Source: Halonotius roseus (GTDB lineage: Archaea > Halobacteriota > Halobacteria > Halobacteriales > Haloferacaceae). From it: a stretch of DNA of 64,000 nt. Location: NCBI RefSeq assembly GCF_006861655.1, contig NZ_SESI01000001.1, positions 1,004,328 to 1,068,327 of the forward strand, written 5' to 3'. This document shows positions 43,986 through 51,451 of the stretch, in pieces (position 1 is the first letter of the stretch; every line of letters begins with the position of its first letter). The notes under the pieces are model-generated. The model worked only from the letters and a program-made list of their open reading frames with translations, had not been told where the DNA came from and searched no databases. Made by a program: the position numbers and the translations under genes.

Positions 43986-44230
43986 GTTGAATACGTGGGT
44001 GCTGTGGCTCGCCGGACTGCGACGTGAGAGGGTCGGTAGCGTCCGCGTCTCGTAACAGTACGGCTATCGGTGCCATCCCGTATAAGACTGCGCAAACCGG
44101 ACTGAAAGTAAAATACCGACGGTCGTCGGACAACAGGCCGACAAGCGGCGGCTACGACCAAGGTCTCCGAGTCCGGTGGGTCGAAAGTAGTCCCCACAAG
44201 CTTATTCCGATTCGGTGTCTCCCTCGGGAT

Positions 44231-44434
44231 ATGTCATCACTCGCGCTTATCGGCGGGCTCGCAAGCGGCGGTATCGCCGGGCTGAGCCTCCCGCAGCTGC
44301 TCATCGCCCTCGTCGGGATGCTTGTCGTGCTCATCGTAGGGCGGCTCGTCCTCAAGATCGCGTGGCGACTCGTCACCATCGGCGTCGTTGTCGTCGGCGC
44401 GCTCCTCATCCTCGTCCAGTTTGGCCTGCTGTAA
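44231..44434 (+). CDS. small hydrophobic membrane protein
   Basis: 67 residues from ATG 44231: MSSLALIGGLASGGIAGLSL, then two adjacent hydrophobic helices (about residues 20-42 and 47-67) separated by RLVLKIAWR. Not a recognised family; such mini-membrane proteins are common in haloarchaea. TCCGATTCGG-rich sequence just upstream gives no clear TATA box. Confidence 0.6.
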   Translation: MSSLALIGGLASGGIAGLSLPQLLIALVGMLVVLIVGRLVLKIAWRLVTIGVVVVGALLILVQFGLL

Positions 44435-44520
44435 TCAACCCATTTACTGAAGGGCCGCCACGACGTTCGGTTTTTACCAGCGAAACAGTAGAATTATCTG
44501 TTGCGATAATTGCGGGCGGT

Positions 44521-44528
44521 GTTTTAAG
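44521..44528 (+). promoter_or_regulatory. TATA box before the Tat-secreted protein
   Basis: GTTTTAAG. At usual spacing transcription would begin near 44550, just before a perfect 8-bp hairpin (44558-44577) and a 12-codon mini-ORF. Confidence 0.5.
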
Positions 44529-44557
44529 ATGGTTTGGGGAGGAAGGTTTACACACCA

Positions 44558-44577
44558 CCTACGGGATCGCCCGTAGG
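44558..44577 (+). other. 5'-leader hairpin CCTACGGG-ATCG-CCCGTAGG
   Basis: Perfect 8-bp stem with a four-base loop, placed at the predicted 5' end of the transcript of the Tat-protein gene. Might stabilise the mRNA or regulate access to the following mini-ORF. Confidence 0.55.
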
Positions 44578-44582
44578 CATCC

Positions 44583-44621
44583 ATGTTCAACACTGCGAAC
44601 CGAGGTAGCCAGCGGCTATGA
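44583..44621 (+). other. 12-codon mini-ORF coupled to the Tat-protein gene
   Basis: MFNTANRGSQRL followed by TGA that overlaps the ATG of the next gene (ATGA). Located between the leader hairpin and the main start. Confidence 0.35.
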
Positions 44622-45490
44622 CAAGCCGCCGTCAACTCCTTCGTGGGGTTGCCGGCACCCTTTCCGTGTTCGGAGGGCTCCGCTGGGGCGGCCTCGTCGC
44701 ACCCGCCGACGCCCAAGCAAACGAGACGGCGTCGGATAGCGACGCGTCCGGCGATGGCGACGATTCATCGGACGCCGACGAGGGCGACCCGACCGGGCTC
44801 CCCGGATACACGGTCGGCCAGATATATCTCCGTTATGAGGAACACGTCGGGATCACGACGTTTGTTGAACTCGAAAACCAAGACGAGGGCAACGAGGAGC
44901 GCGTCCACCTAGAGGCGGATGCCTACGGCCCGAACGACACCCTCGGCACCGACGGAACGTGGGAGGATATCCCCGCCCCATTCGAGCAAGCGGTCAAGCT
45001 CCGCATCGACAACGTGTTCGATCTCTACAACGCGGTCGACAACGTCACGGAGCTCGTGATCCGCGGCCGGGTACCCGACGGCGAAACCGACGTGATCGCA
45101 GCGTTTTCCGGCAGCAGATTTCAGAAAGGGATCGAAAGCGATGGCCCAACCGAACCTGACGGCGGCACCGACGCCGCTGTCGAGGTACAGGAGGGCGAGA
45201 CGGGCGACGCCACAGCCGGCGACACCGAAACGGCAGCCGACGACGAAACCGAACAGAGCGGCGAGACCACATCCGACGAGGGGGCTGGAACGGACACGGC
45301 CAGCGGGGTCGACCCCGCGAATCAAACCGGCGTTGATGTCAGTAACCCAGAGGATGTGGTTTCGACCGGCGGCGACGGCGAGAGCGATGGTGGGGGCGAC
45401 GGTGGCACCAATGAAGACGGCGGCGACAACGAAAGCGGCGGCGGTGGTGGCCTCCTCGAAAGTCTCTCCTTTGGCGTATTTGGTGGCTGA
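44618..45490 (+). CDS. Tat-exported acidic protein with low-complexity tail
   Basis: 290 residues. Signal MTSRRQLLRGVAGTLSVFGG has a twin-arginine motif and a probable AxA cleavage site (ADAQA near residue 34). A folded part spans about residues 55-160 (TVGQIYLRYEEHVGITTFVE; AVDNVTELVIRGRVPDGETD). The remaining about 120 residues are Asp/Glu/Gly/Thr-rich repeats ending in Gly runs and GLLESLSFGVFGG, which could re-enter a membrane or surface layer. Function unknown. Confidence 0.8.
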   Translation: MTSRRQLLRGVAGTLSVFGGLRWGGLVAPADAQANETASDSDASGDGDDSSDADEGDPTGLPGYTVGQIYLRYEEHVGITTFVELENQDEGNEERVHLEADAYGPNDTLGTDGTWEDIPAPFEQAVKLRIDNVFDLYNAVDNVTELVIRGRVPDGETDVIAAFSGSRFQKGIESDGPTEPDGGTDAAVEVQEGETGDATAGDTETAADDETEQSGETTSDEGAGTDTASGVDPANQTGVDVSNPEDVVSTGGDGESDGGGDGGTNEDGGDNESGGGGGLLESLSFGVFGG

Positions 45491-45513
45491 ACAGCGCGAT
45501 CAGAAATCGGTGA

Positions 45514-46161
45514 TCAGGCGTCGGAGCGCGGTGGCGACGCTGTCGACTCACCCGCAGCCTGTCGCAGGAAGTTATCGATCAGATCGTGACCAACAGCGGT
45601 GAGGACGCTTTCAGGGTGGAACTGGACGCACTCGATGGGGTGCTCTCGGTGGCGAATCCCCATCACCAACTCCTCGCCGTCGTGGTCGGTTGTCGCCGAC
45701 ACGTCGAAACAGTCCGGCACCTCGGTCGTAATCAGCGAGTGGTACCGCCCGGCCTGAAACCCCTGTTCGATGCCGGCGAAAACGCCCTCGCCGTCGTGAT
45801 CCATCGGGTAGGCCTTGCCATGGATCGGCTCGGGCGCGTGACCGACGCTACCGCCGTACTCGTAGGCCGCCGCTTCGAGGCCGAGACAGACGCCGAGCGT
45901 CGGCGTCTCGGGACTCACCTCACGCAACACGTCCATCGTCACACCCACGTCGCGGCTGTTTTTCGGGTGGCCCGGCCCGGGGCTGATCAGGATCGCGTCG
46001 GGCTCGACGGCACGGATCTCGTCGAGGGAGGCCGTGTTTTTCAGCACTGTCACGTCGATGGGTTCGGTGCCACCGTCGCCGTCATCGAGGCGGGTCTCGG
46101 AGACGTATTCGACGAGATTGTAGGTGAACGAGTCGTAGTTGTCGACGACGAGGACGTTCAT
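45514..46161 (-). CDS. trpG: anthranilate synthase glutamine amidotransferase component
   Basis: 215 residues, class I GATase. Catalytic Cys in LGVCLGLEAAAYEYGG near residue 95, and His-Glu in ECVQFHPESVLT near residue 183. Supplies ammonia to TrpE. Last gene of trpD-trpF-trpE-trpG; its start overlaps the trpE stop by four bases. Confidence 0.93.
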   Translation of the reverse strand: MNVLVVDNYDSFTYNLVEYVSETRLDDGDGGTEPIDVTVLKNTASLDEIRAVEPDAILISPGPGHPKNSRDVGVTMDVLREVSPETPTLGVCLGLEAAAYEYGGSVGHAPEPIHGKAYPMDHDGEGVFAGIEQGFQAGRYHSLITTEVPDCFDVSATTDHDGEELVMGIRHREHPIECVQFHPESVLTAVGHDLIDNFLRQAAGESTASPPRSDA

Positions 46162-47840
46162 TGCTCGTCCTCCTGCGATTCAAGCTGCTCGATGGCGGTT
46201 AACACGCCATCCATCTTCTGTTCGGTCTCCTCGTACTCCGACGTGGGATCGCTGTCGGCAACGAGGCCCGCCCCCGCTTGGACGGTGATCAGGTCGTCGC
46301 CTGCGCGCGCGCCGTCGATCCGGCGATCCGCGTCGTCGCCATTCACGCCGCCGTGATCGACGGTCGCGGTGCGGATCACGATAGCGAAATCGGCGTCGCC
46401 GCTCCAGGAGAAGTAACCGACGCCGCCGCCGTAGACGCCGCGCGGGGCGGCTTCGAGGTCGTCGATGATCTCCATCGCTCGTACTTTCGGCGCGCCGGTC
46501 AGCGTGCCCGCCGGGAACGTCACCCGCGCGGCGTCGAAGGCGTCGTACTCGTCGGCGACGCGGGCGGTGACAGTCGATTCGATATGCTGGACGTGGCTGT
46601 ATTTCAGGACGCTCATGAACTCCTCGACCTCGACGCTGCCGGGGTCGGCGACCCGGCGCACGTCGTTGCGCGCGAGGTCAACGAGCATCGTGTGCTCGGC
46701 GCGTTCCTTCCCGTCGGCCAGCATCTCGCCGGCGAGGCGGCGATCCTCGACGGGGCTGGAGCCGCGCGGACAGGTGCCCGCAATCGGGTTCGAGACGATC
46801 CGGTCGCCCTCGACGGAGACGAGCGTCTCGGGGCTCGCGCCGACAATCGAGCGGTCGCCGTGGCGCATGAGGTACATGTACGGCGAGGGGTTGACCGACC
46901 GGAGCGATTCGTAGAGGCTGACCGCATTAACGTCGCCGGTGAGTTGGCGGCGACGCGAGATGACGCCCTGATAGATGTCGCCATCGAGGACGTGTTGTTT
47001 GGCGGCCCGCACGGCGTCCTCGTAGTCGGCTTGGGAGCCGGCGGTTTCGCCCGTTCGGTGAAAGCCGGTCGGCTCGGGTTCGTCGGCGTCGGCCAGTGTC
47101 GCGGCAACGTCAGCGGCTTCGGCCACGAGGTCGTCGTAGCAGTCGCCGGGATCATCGTCGGGGGCGAGGACAGGGGTAAAGACGAGTTCGACCGTTCCCT
47201 CGGCGTCATCGAAGACGAGCGTCCGCGTCGTCAGCGCGAACTGGGCGTCCGGTACCTCGGTGTCGGGTCGCTCGCGGCCGACCTCCTCTAAGACGAGATC
47301 GTAAACCGCTTCGTGGGCGAGAAAGCCGACCAGTCCACCCGAAAGCGTCCGGCGGTCGCTGTCGGGGAAGCCGAGCTGGTCGAGAGTCGGGAGGCCGCGG
47401 CGGAGGCGGTCGAGGACGTCGCCGTCGGTTGCCGCGTCGCCGCGGTAGGCGTCGACAACGAGGTCGCCGGCATCGCCGAGGCGGTCGACCTCGGTACGGG
47501 TCGGATACACCGAGATGACGGCTTCGGGGTCGTAGCCAACGAAGGAGTAGCGGGCGTGGCGTTCGGCGTCGGTCGCGGCGGTGAACGCGCCGTCGGGATC
47601 GGAGGAGGCGACTTTCTCCGCGCTCTCCAAGAGGAAATTGTACTCGCTGCGACCGGCGAGGGCGGCGTAGGCCGACAGCGGCGACGTGTCGAGATCGAGC
47701 GTCGCGGCCGCGCGGGCGACGATTGGCTCCTCACGGTCGTCGCCGACGAGATCCACAAATTCGGCTCGGTCGCGGTCGAAGCTGAATAGGTCGGTGTCGG
47801 CTGCGGGATCAGCGTCGCTGGCTGTCTCGCCGGTCGTCAT
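46158..47840 (-). CDS. trpE: anthranilate synthase component I
   Basis: 560 residues. Chorismate-binding C-terminal half with IVSNPIAGTCPRG, TFPAGTLTGAPKVRAME and GVYGGGVGYFSWSGDADFAI. The N-terminal half contains an ATP-less regulatory fold with SPLSAYAAL near residue 55, near the usual Trp-feedback site. Start overlaps the trpF stop (ATGA). Confidence 0.94.
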   Translation of the reverse strand: MTTGETASDADPAADTDLFSFDRDRAEFVDLVGDDREEPIVARAAATLDLDTSPLSAYAALAGRSEYNFLLESAEKVASSDPDGAFTAATDAERHARYSFVGYDPEAVISVYPTRTEVDRLGDAGDLVVDAYRGDAATDGDVLDRLRRGLPTLDQLGFPDSDRRTLSGGLVGFLAHEAVYDLVLEEVGRERPDTEVPDAQFALTTRTLVFDDAEGTVELVFTPVLAPDDDPGDCYDDLVAEAADVAATLADADEPEPTGFHRTGETAGSQADYEDAVRAAKQHVLDGDIYQGVISRRRQLTGDVNAVSLYESLRSVNPSPYMYLMRHGDRSIVGASPETLVSVEGDRIVSNPIAGTCPRGSSPVEDRRLAGEMLADGKERAEHTMLVDLARNDVRRVADPGSVEVEEFMSVLKYSHVQHIESTVTARVADEYDAFDAARVTFPAGTLTGAPKVRAMEIIDDLEAAPRGVYGGGVGYFSWSGDADFAIVIRTATVDHGGVNGDDADRRIDGARAGDDLITVQAGAGLVADSDPTSEYEETEQKMDGVLTAIEQLESQEDEQ

Positions 47841-48484
47841 GCTGGCACCTCGATCTCGCGGCCGGCGTTCCGGACGAAGGTGGCGACGGCGGTGTGATCC
47901 TTGCTGCCCTCTGAGCGTTCAACGCCGGAGGCGACATCGACGCCGAAGGGTGCGGCCACCCGGATCGCCTCGGCGACGTTTTCCGGGGTGAGGCCGCCGG
48001 CGAGAATCACGGGCGTCGTCAGCGACTCGACGATGTCGGCGGTCGCCTCCCAGTCGTGGGTTTCGCCGGTGCCGCCCGCGCCCTCTTCGGTCGTCGAATC
48101 GACGAGCAGCGCGTCAGCGACGCCGTCGAGAGCACGCGCGCGGTCAGTGTCCTCGTGGTCGACGGCGGCAATGACCTTGACGCCGGTTTCCGCGCGGATA
48201 TACCCGAGGTCGTCGGCATCAAAATCGCCGTGAAGTTGGAGCGCGTCGGGCTGGATCGCCTTGACGAGTTCGACCGCGTGGTCGGCGTCTTCGGGCATCG
48301 AGACGAGCGTCGCGGTCACGAACGGCGGTACCGCGGCGACCAACTCGGCGGCCGTGCTGCGGTCGACCTCCCGCGTCGTCGCCACGTCGACCGCGGAGAT
48401 GATCCCGATGGCATCGGTGCCGGCCTCGATTGCGGCCTGCAAGTCAGCGCGGTTCGTGATGCCGCAGATCTTGGTGCGTGCCAT
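47837..48484 (-). CDS. trpF: phosphoribosylanthranilate isomerase
   Basis: 215 residues, (beta/alpha)8 barrel. Catalytic Cys and Asp motifs KICGITNRADLQAAI at the N-terminus and LLVDSTTEEGAGGTGETHDW mid-chain; phosphate-binding ILAGGLTPENV and FGVDVASGVE at the end. Third step of tryptophan synthesis from chorismate. Confidence 0.94.
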   Translation of the reverse strand: MARTKICGITNRADLQAAIEAGTDAIGIISAVDVATTREVDRSTAAELVAAVPPFVTATLVSMPEDADHAVELVKAIQPDALQLHGDFDADDLGYIRAETGVKVIAAVDHEDTDRARALDGVADALLVDSTTEEGAGGTGETHDWEATADIVESLTTPVILAGGLTPENVAEAIRVAAPFGVDVASGVERSEGSKDHTAVATFVRNAGREIEVPA

Positions 48485-49506
48485 CAGGCGTCCCCGGCCT
48501 CCGGTGCGGTAGTCGATTCGCGTAGGGCGTCGAGTTTCGCCGCCGCGTCACCCGAATCGATAGCCGCAGCGGCCGCCTCGACGCCGGCCTCCAGTGATTC
48601 CGCCTCGCCAGCGACGTAGATCGCCGCGCCCGCGTTGGCGAGGATCAGATCGCGTTTCGGGCCCGTCTCCTCGCCGGTGACGATGGCTTCGAGGTCGGCG
48701 GCGTTCTCTTCGGGGGTTCCGCCAGCGACGTCCTCGATTGGGGCCGAGTCAAGGCCGAGGTCTTCGGGTGTGAGCGTGAACTCGGTGACCTCGTCGCCGT
48801 CGACCTCGGCGACGGTCGTTGCGTCGTGGAGGGCGATCTCGTCCATGCCCGCGCCGTGGACGACGAGCGCGCGTTCGACCTCCATCTCGGTGAGCGCGCG
48901 GGCGATCACGGGCACGAGGTCGGGGTCGTAGACGCCGAGCAGCTGGGCGTCCGCAGCGGCGGGGTTCGTCAGCGGGCCGAGGACGTTGAAGATCGTTCGC
49001 ATGCCGAGTTCCTTGCGCGGGCCGATGACGGCCTTCATCGCGGGGTGGAAGACGGTGGCGAGCATGAATCCGATCCCCTCGTCGTTGATGGCGTCCTCGA
49101 CGGCCGGCGGTTCGGCATCGACGGTGACGCCAGCGACTTCGAGGACATCCGCGCTGCCCGAGGAGGAGGAGACGGAGTAGTTGCCGTGTTTGGCGATGGG
49201 GACGCCCGCGCCCGCGGCAACGATTGCGCTCGTCGTCGAGACGTTGATCGTATCGTAGTCGTCGCCGCCGGTGCCGCAGGTATCGACCAGCGGCGAGCGG
49301 TCGGGCTCGATGGTGCGGGCGGCATCGCGCATCCCCTGTGCGAAGCCGGCGATCTCGGTTTCGGTCTCGCCCTTGGCTCGCAAGGCAGACAGCAGCGCGC
49401 CGATCTGCGCCTCAGTTGCTTCCTCGAAGACGAGGCGGGCGGCGTCCCGCGCCTCGTCGAGTCCCAAATCCTCACCGTCGGCCACACGTTCGATATAATC
49501 CTGCAT
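48484..49506 (-). CDS. trpD: anthranilate phosphoribosyltransferase
   Basis: 340 residues. Glycine loop VDTCGTGGDDYDTINVST near residues 77-94 (PRPP binding), KHGNYSVSSSSGSADVLE, and GPLTNPAAADAQLLGVY. First gene of trpD-F-E-G, behind a TATA box and a palindromic operator. One-base stop/start overlap with trpF. Confidence 0.95.
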   Translation of the reverse strand: MQDYIERVADGEDLGLDEARDAARLVFEEATEAQIGALLSALRAKGETETEIAGFAQGMRDAARTIEPDRSPLVDTCGTGGDDYDTINVSTTSAIVAAGAGVPIAKHGNYSVSSSSGSADVLEVAGVTVDAEPPAVEDAINDEGIGFMLATVFHPAMKAVIGPRKELGMRTIFNVLGPLTNPAAADAQLLGVYDPDLVPVIARALTEMEVERALVVHGAGMDEIALHDATTVAEVDGDEVTEFTLTPEDLGLDSAPIEDVAGGTPEENAADLEAIVTGEETGPKRDLILANAGAAIYVAGEAESLEAGVEAAAAAIDSGDAAAKLDALRESTTAPEAGDA

Positions 49507-49537
49507 TGTTAGTCACCAGTGTATGAGTTCGTCTTGT

Positions 49538-49557
49538 GATGTACACGTTTGTACATC
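49538..49557 (-). promoter_or_regulatory. candidate trp operator (two TGTACA boxes)
   Basis: Perfect inverted repeat GATGTACA-CGTT-TGTACATC. It lies between a TATA-like CTTTTAGC (minus strand, 49558-49565) and trpD, at the transcription start region. TGTACA is the TRP-box core bound by the repressor TrpY in Methanothermobacter; whether a TrpY-like protein acts here is inference. Confidence 0.65.
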
Positions 49558-49627
49558 GCTAAAAGGCTATCGACCGACGACGCAGCGCGTGGGATCACGA
49601 CACACCGCGACAGCGGCCGCAGTAACA

Positions 49628-49840
49628 GTGTTTAGAAACAACCAGCAAGCAGGCGGGTCGGCCGGCCGACCAACCGCATTCCTGGCGGACTGAAAGGGCG
49701 AGGCTCTCTCGGCGAACCCGGACGACGCAAGCACCGCAGTGAGCGAAGCGAACGAGGAGCGCAGCGAGTCCCGGGAGCCGAGAGAGCCGAGGGCTTTCTA
49801 CACCTATTTCCCCTCGTAACAACTCTCACTTGAGCAACAC
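49628..49840 (+). mobile_element. MITE-like structured element, degraded ends
   Basis: Left end GTGTTTAGAAACA resembles the GTGTTCAGATAA terminus; right end only weakly (TGAGCAACAC). Left-arm palindrome GGTCGGCCGGCCGACC, then a unit from ACTGAAAGGGC to GGGCTTTC (about 49690-49798) closed by a perfect 12-bp stem GGCTCTCTCGGC/GCCGAGAGAGCC. It fills the gap between trpD and tRNA-Val. Confidence 0.75.
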
Positions 49841-49962
49841 GGCGAATTCGGGTCAAACGGTAGCAAGCGGGCGGTTCCCAAACCACCAGCCGGGCCGCGC
49901 TTCGAAAGCTTCAATTACGTCCCCCGGGTACTGACGAGTGCGTCAGAACGCACAGCCAGCAC

Positions 49963-50037
49963 GGGTTTGTGGTCTAGTCTGGTTATGACACCTCCTTGAC
50001 ATGGAGGAGGCCGGCAGTTCAAATCTGCCCAAACCCA
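49963..50037 (+). tRNA. tRNA-Val (anticodon GAC)
   Basis: Acceptor stem GGGTTTG/CAAACCC, anticodon stem CCTCC/GGAGG around the loop TTGACAT, T-arm loop TTCAAAT, discriminator A; CCA not encoded. Cloverleaf of 75 bases drawn by eye. Confidence 0.93.
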
Positions 50038-50057
50038 TTCTCCGATTTCTCACAACG

Positions 50058-50213
50058 ATGATCGACAAGACCATTCCCGGCCTCCAACACCACCCAATCA
50101 CCATCGGGGTGGCAGAGTTCGATGCCGCCGCGGGCTTCTACGTCGCCGTCACCGTTATCACCCTGCTCATCGTGTTCGCCACGATCTGGGTCTGGCTGAG
50201 CACGCGCAGCTGA
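50058..50213 (+). CDS. small single-span membrane protein
   Basis: 51 residues from ATG 50058, 20 bases after tRNA-Val. The N-terminus MIDKTIPGLQHHPITIG is soluble; AAGFYVAVTVITLLIVFATI forms one membrane helix; ends WLSTRS. Family not recognised. It may be read through from the tRNA promoter. Confidence 0.6.
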   Translation: MIDKTIPGLQHHPITIGVAEFDAAAGFYVAVTVITLLIVFATIWVWLSTRS

Positions 50214-50307
50214 TCGCTGCCGACAGCGACATCTCACAAGACGATCCCGAACCATCACAACCACCGTGACGGTGGACTTTTTATCGCGCCCGGTGTGGAT
50301 GGTAGCC

Positions 50308-51426
50308 ATGGAAGCTGCGTACTGCCGGACGACCGGCAGCGAGTTTCACGCGACGCTGCAGGAGTTCGACGCCGACCCCACAGTCGAGGGGCTGCTCGTG
50401 TTGGCGACACCGGGCGAGGGGTTCACGCCGGCGGCTGTCGACGAGACGCTGCGGGAGCTGTCGACGCCGGTGTTCGGCGGGCTGTTCCCGAAGGTCATCC
50501 ACGAGGGCGAGGCCCACGCCGACGGTGCGATCATCGCGGGCCTCGCAGTTCGCCCGGCGGTCGAGACGATCACCGATGCCGACGAACCGATCTCTACCGG
50601 CGGCGACCCGATCACCGACGCCGACGACGCGATCACCAGCGACGACGACTACGAGACGGCGTTCGTCTTCGTCGACGCCTACGCCGACGACGGCGACCGG
50701 TTCGTCCAGCAGCTGTTCAACGCCTACGGCGTCGAGTACACCTACATCGGCGGCGGGGCCGGCACACTCGACGGCGACACACGCCACTGCCTGTTCACCA
50801 ACGAGGGGCTCGTCGGCGACGCGGCCGTGGTGGCGAGAGTCGCCGCCGAAAGCACCATCGGCGTCGAACACGGCTGGACGGATATCGGCGGCCCCTTCGA
50901 GATCACCGCCGCCGACGGCCGGCGACTCGAAACCCTCGACGGCCGCCCGGCCTACGACCGCTATGCCGCCATCATCGACGCCGAAACCGATCGCACCGTC
51001 ACAAAGACAAACTTCTTCGAGGTGGCGAAATCCCACCCATTCGGCATCAGCCGACTCGACGCCGAACGGATCGTCCGCGACCCCTTCGAGGTCGACGACG
51101 ACGGCTCCCTGCGCTGTTTCGGCGCGCTCCCCGAAGGCGAGTTCGTCCACGTGCTGCAGGGCGACCCCGAGAGCCTCGTGGCGGCGGCCGACCGCGCGCA
51201 TGCGGCCGCCAGCGAGGGCGCAACCGCCGACAGCGCGCTGGTGACATTCGACTGTGTCTCGCGGGCCCAGTATCTCGACACCGCGTTCGATCGGGAGCTG
51301 GCCGCGCTCAGTCAACGGGGGTCGACGATCGGCGCGCTGACCATCGGCGAGGTCGCCAACGACGGGCGGGGCCATCTCGAATACTACAACAAAACCGCGG
51401 TCGTCGGGGCCGTCGATGGGCTATGA
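50308..51426 (+). CDS. FIST N/C domain sensory protein
   Basis: 372 residues from ATG 50308 (MEAAYCRTTGSEFHATL). N-terminal FIST domain (EGLLVLATPGEGFTPAAV; FGGLFPKVI; GVEYTYIGGGAGTL) and FIST-C domain (KSHPFGISRLDAERIVRD; GALTIGEVANDGRGHLEYY). FIST domains are proposed to sense small ligands, perhaps amino acids, and often sit beside signalling genes; a histidine kinase follows immediately. An acidic repeated insert (about residues 90-115) carries ITDADEP/ITDADDA. Confidence 0.85.
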   Translation: MEAAYCRTTGSEFHATLQEFDADPTVEGLLVLATPGEGFTPAAVDETLRELSTPVFGGLFPKVIHEGEAHADGAIIAGLAVRPAVETITDADEPISTGGDPITDADDAITSDDDYETAFVFVDAYADDGDRFVQQLFNAYGVEYTYIGGGAGTLDGDTRHCLFTNEGLVGDAAVVARVAAESTIGVEHGWTDIGGPFEITAADGRRLETLDGRPAYDRYAAIIDAETDRTVTKTNFFEVAKSHPFGISRLDAERIVRDPFEVDDDGSLRCFGALPEGEFVHVLQGDPESLVAAADRAHAAASEGATADSALVTFDCVSRAQYLDTAFDRELAALSQRGSTIGALTIGEVANDGRGHLEYYNKTAVVGAVDGL

Positions 51427-51449
51427 GCGACCTGCTCGGAGGTGACTGA
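51423..51449 (+). other. Shine-Dalgarno site and mini-ORF between FIST and kinase genes
   Basis: GGAGGTGA (51438-51445) is a full match to the 3' end of archaeal 16S rRNA, seven bases before the kinase ATG at 51452. An eight-codon ORF overlapping the FIST stop (ATGA) spans it, but the strong ribosome site alone explains the sequence. Confidence 0.6.
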
Positions 51450-51451
51450 CG

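Noticed and set aside
43906..44230. possible cobalamin riboswitch before B12-dependent nrdJ
   Set aside because: No B12-box-like sequence or large stem set is visible; only a short inverted repeat was found.
51423..51449. eight-codon ORF between FIST and kinase genes as a coupling peptide
   Set aside because: The sequence is fully explained by a perfect Shine-Dalgarno site for the kinase start.
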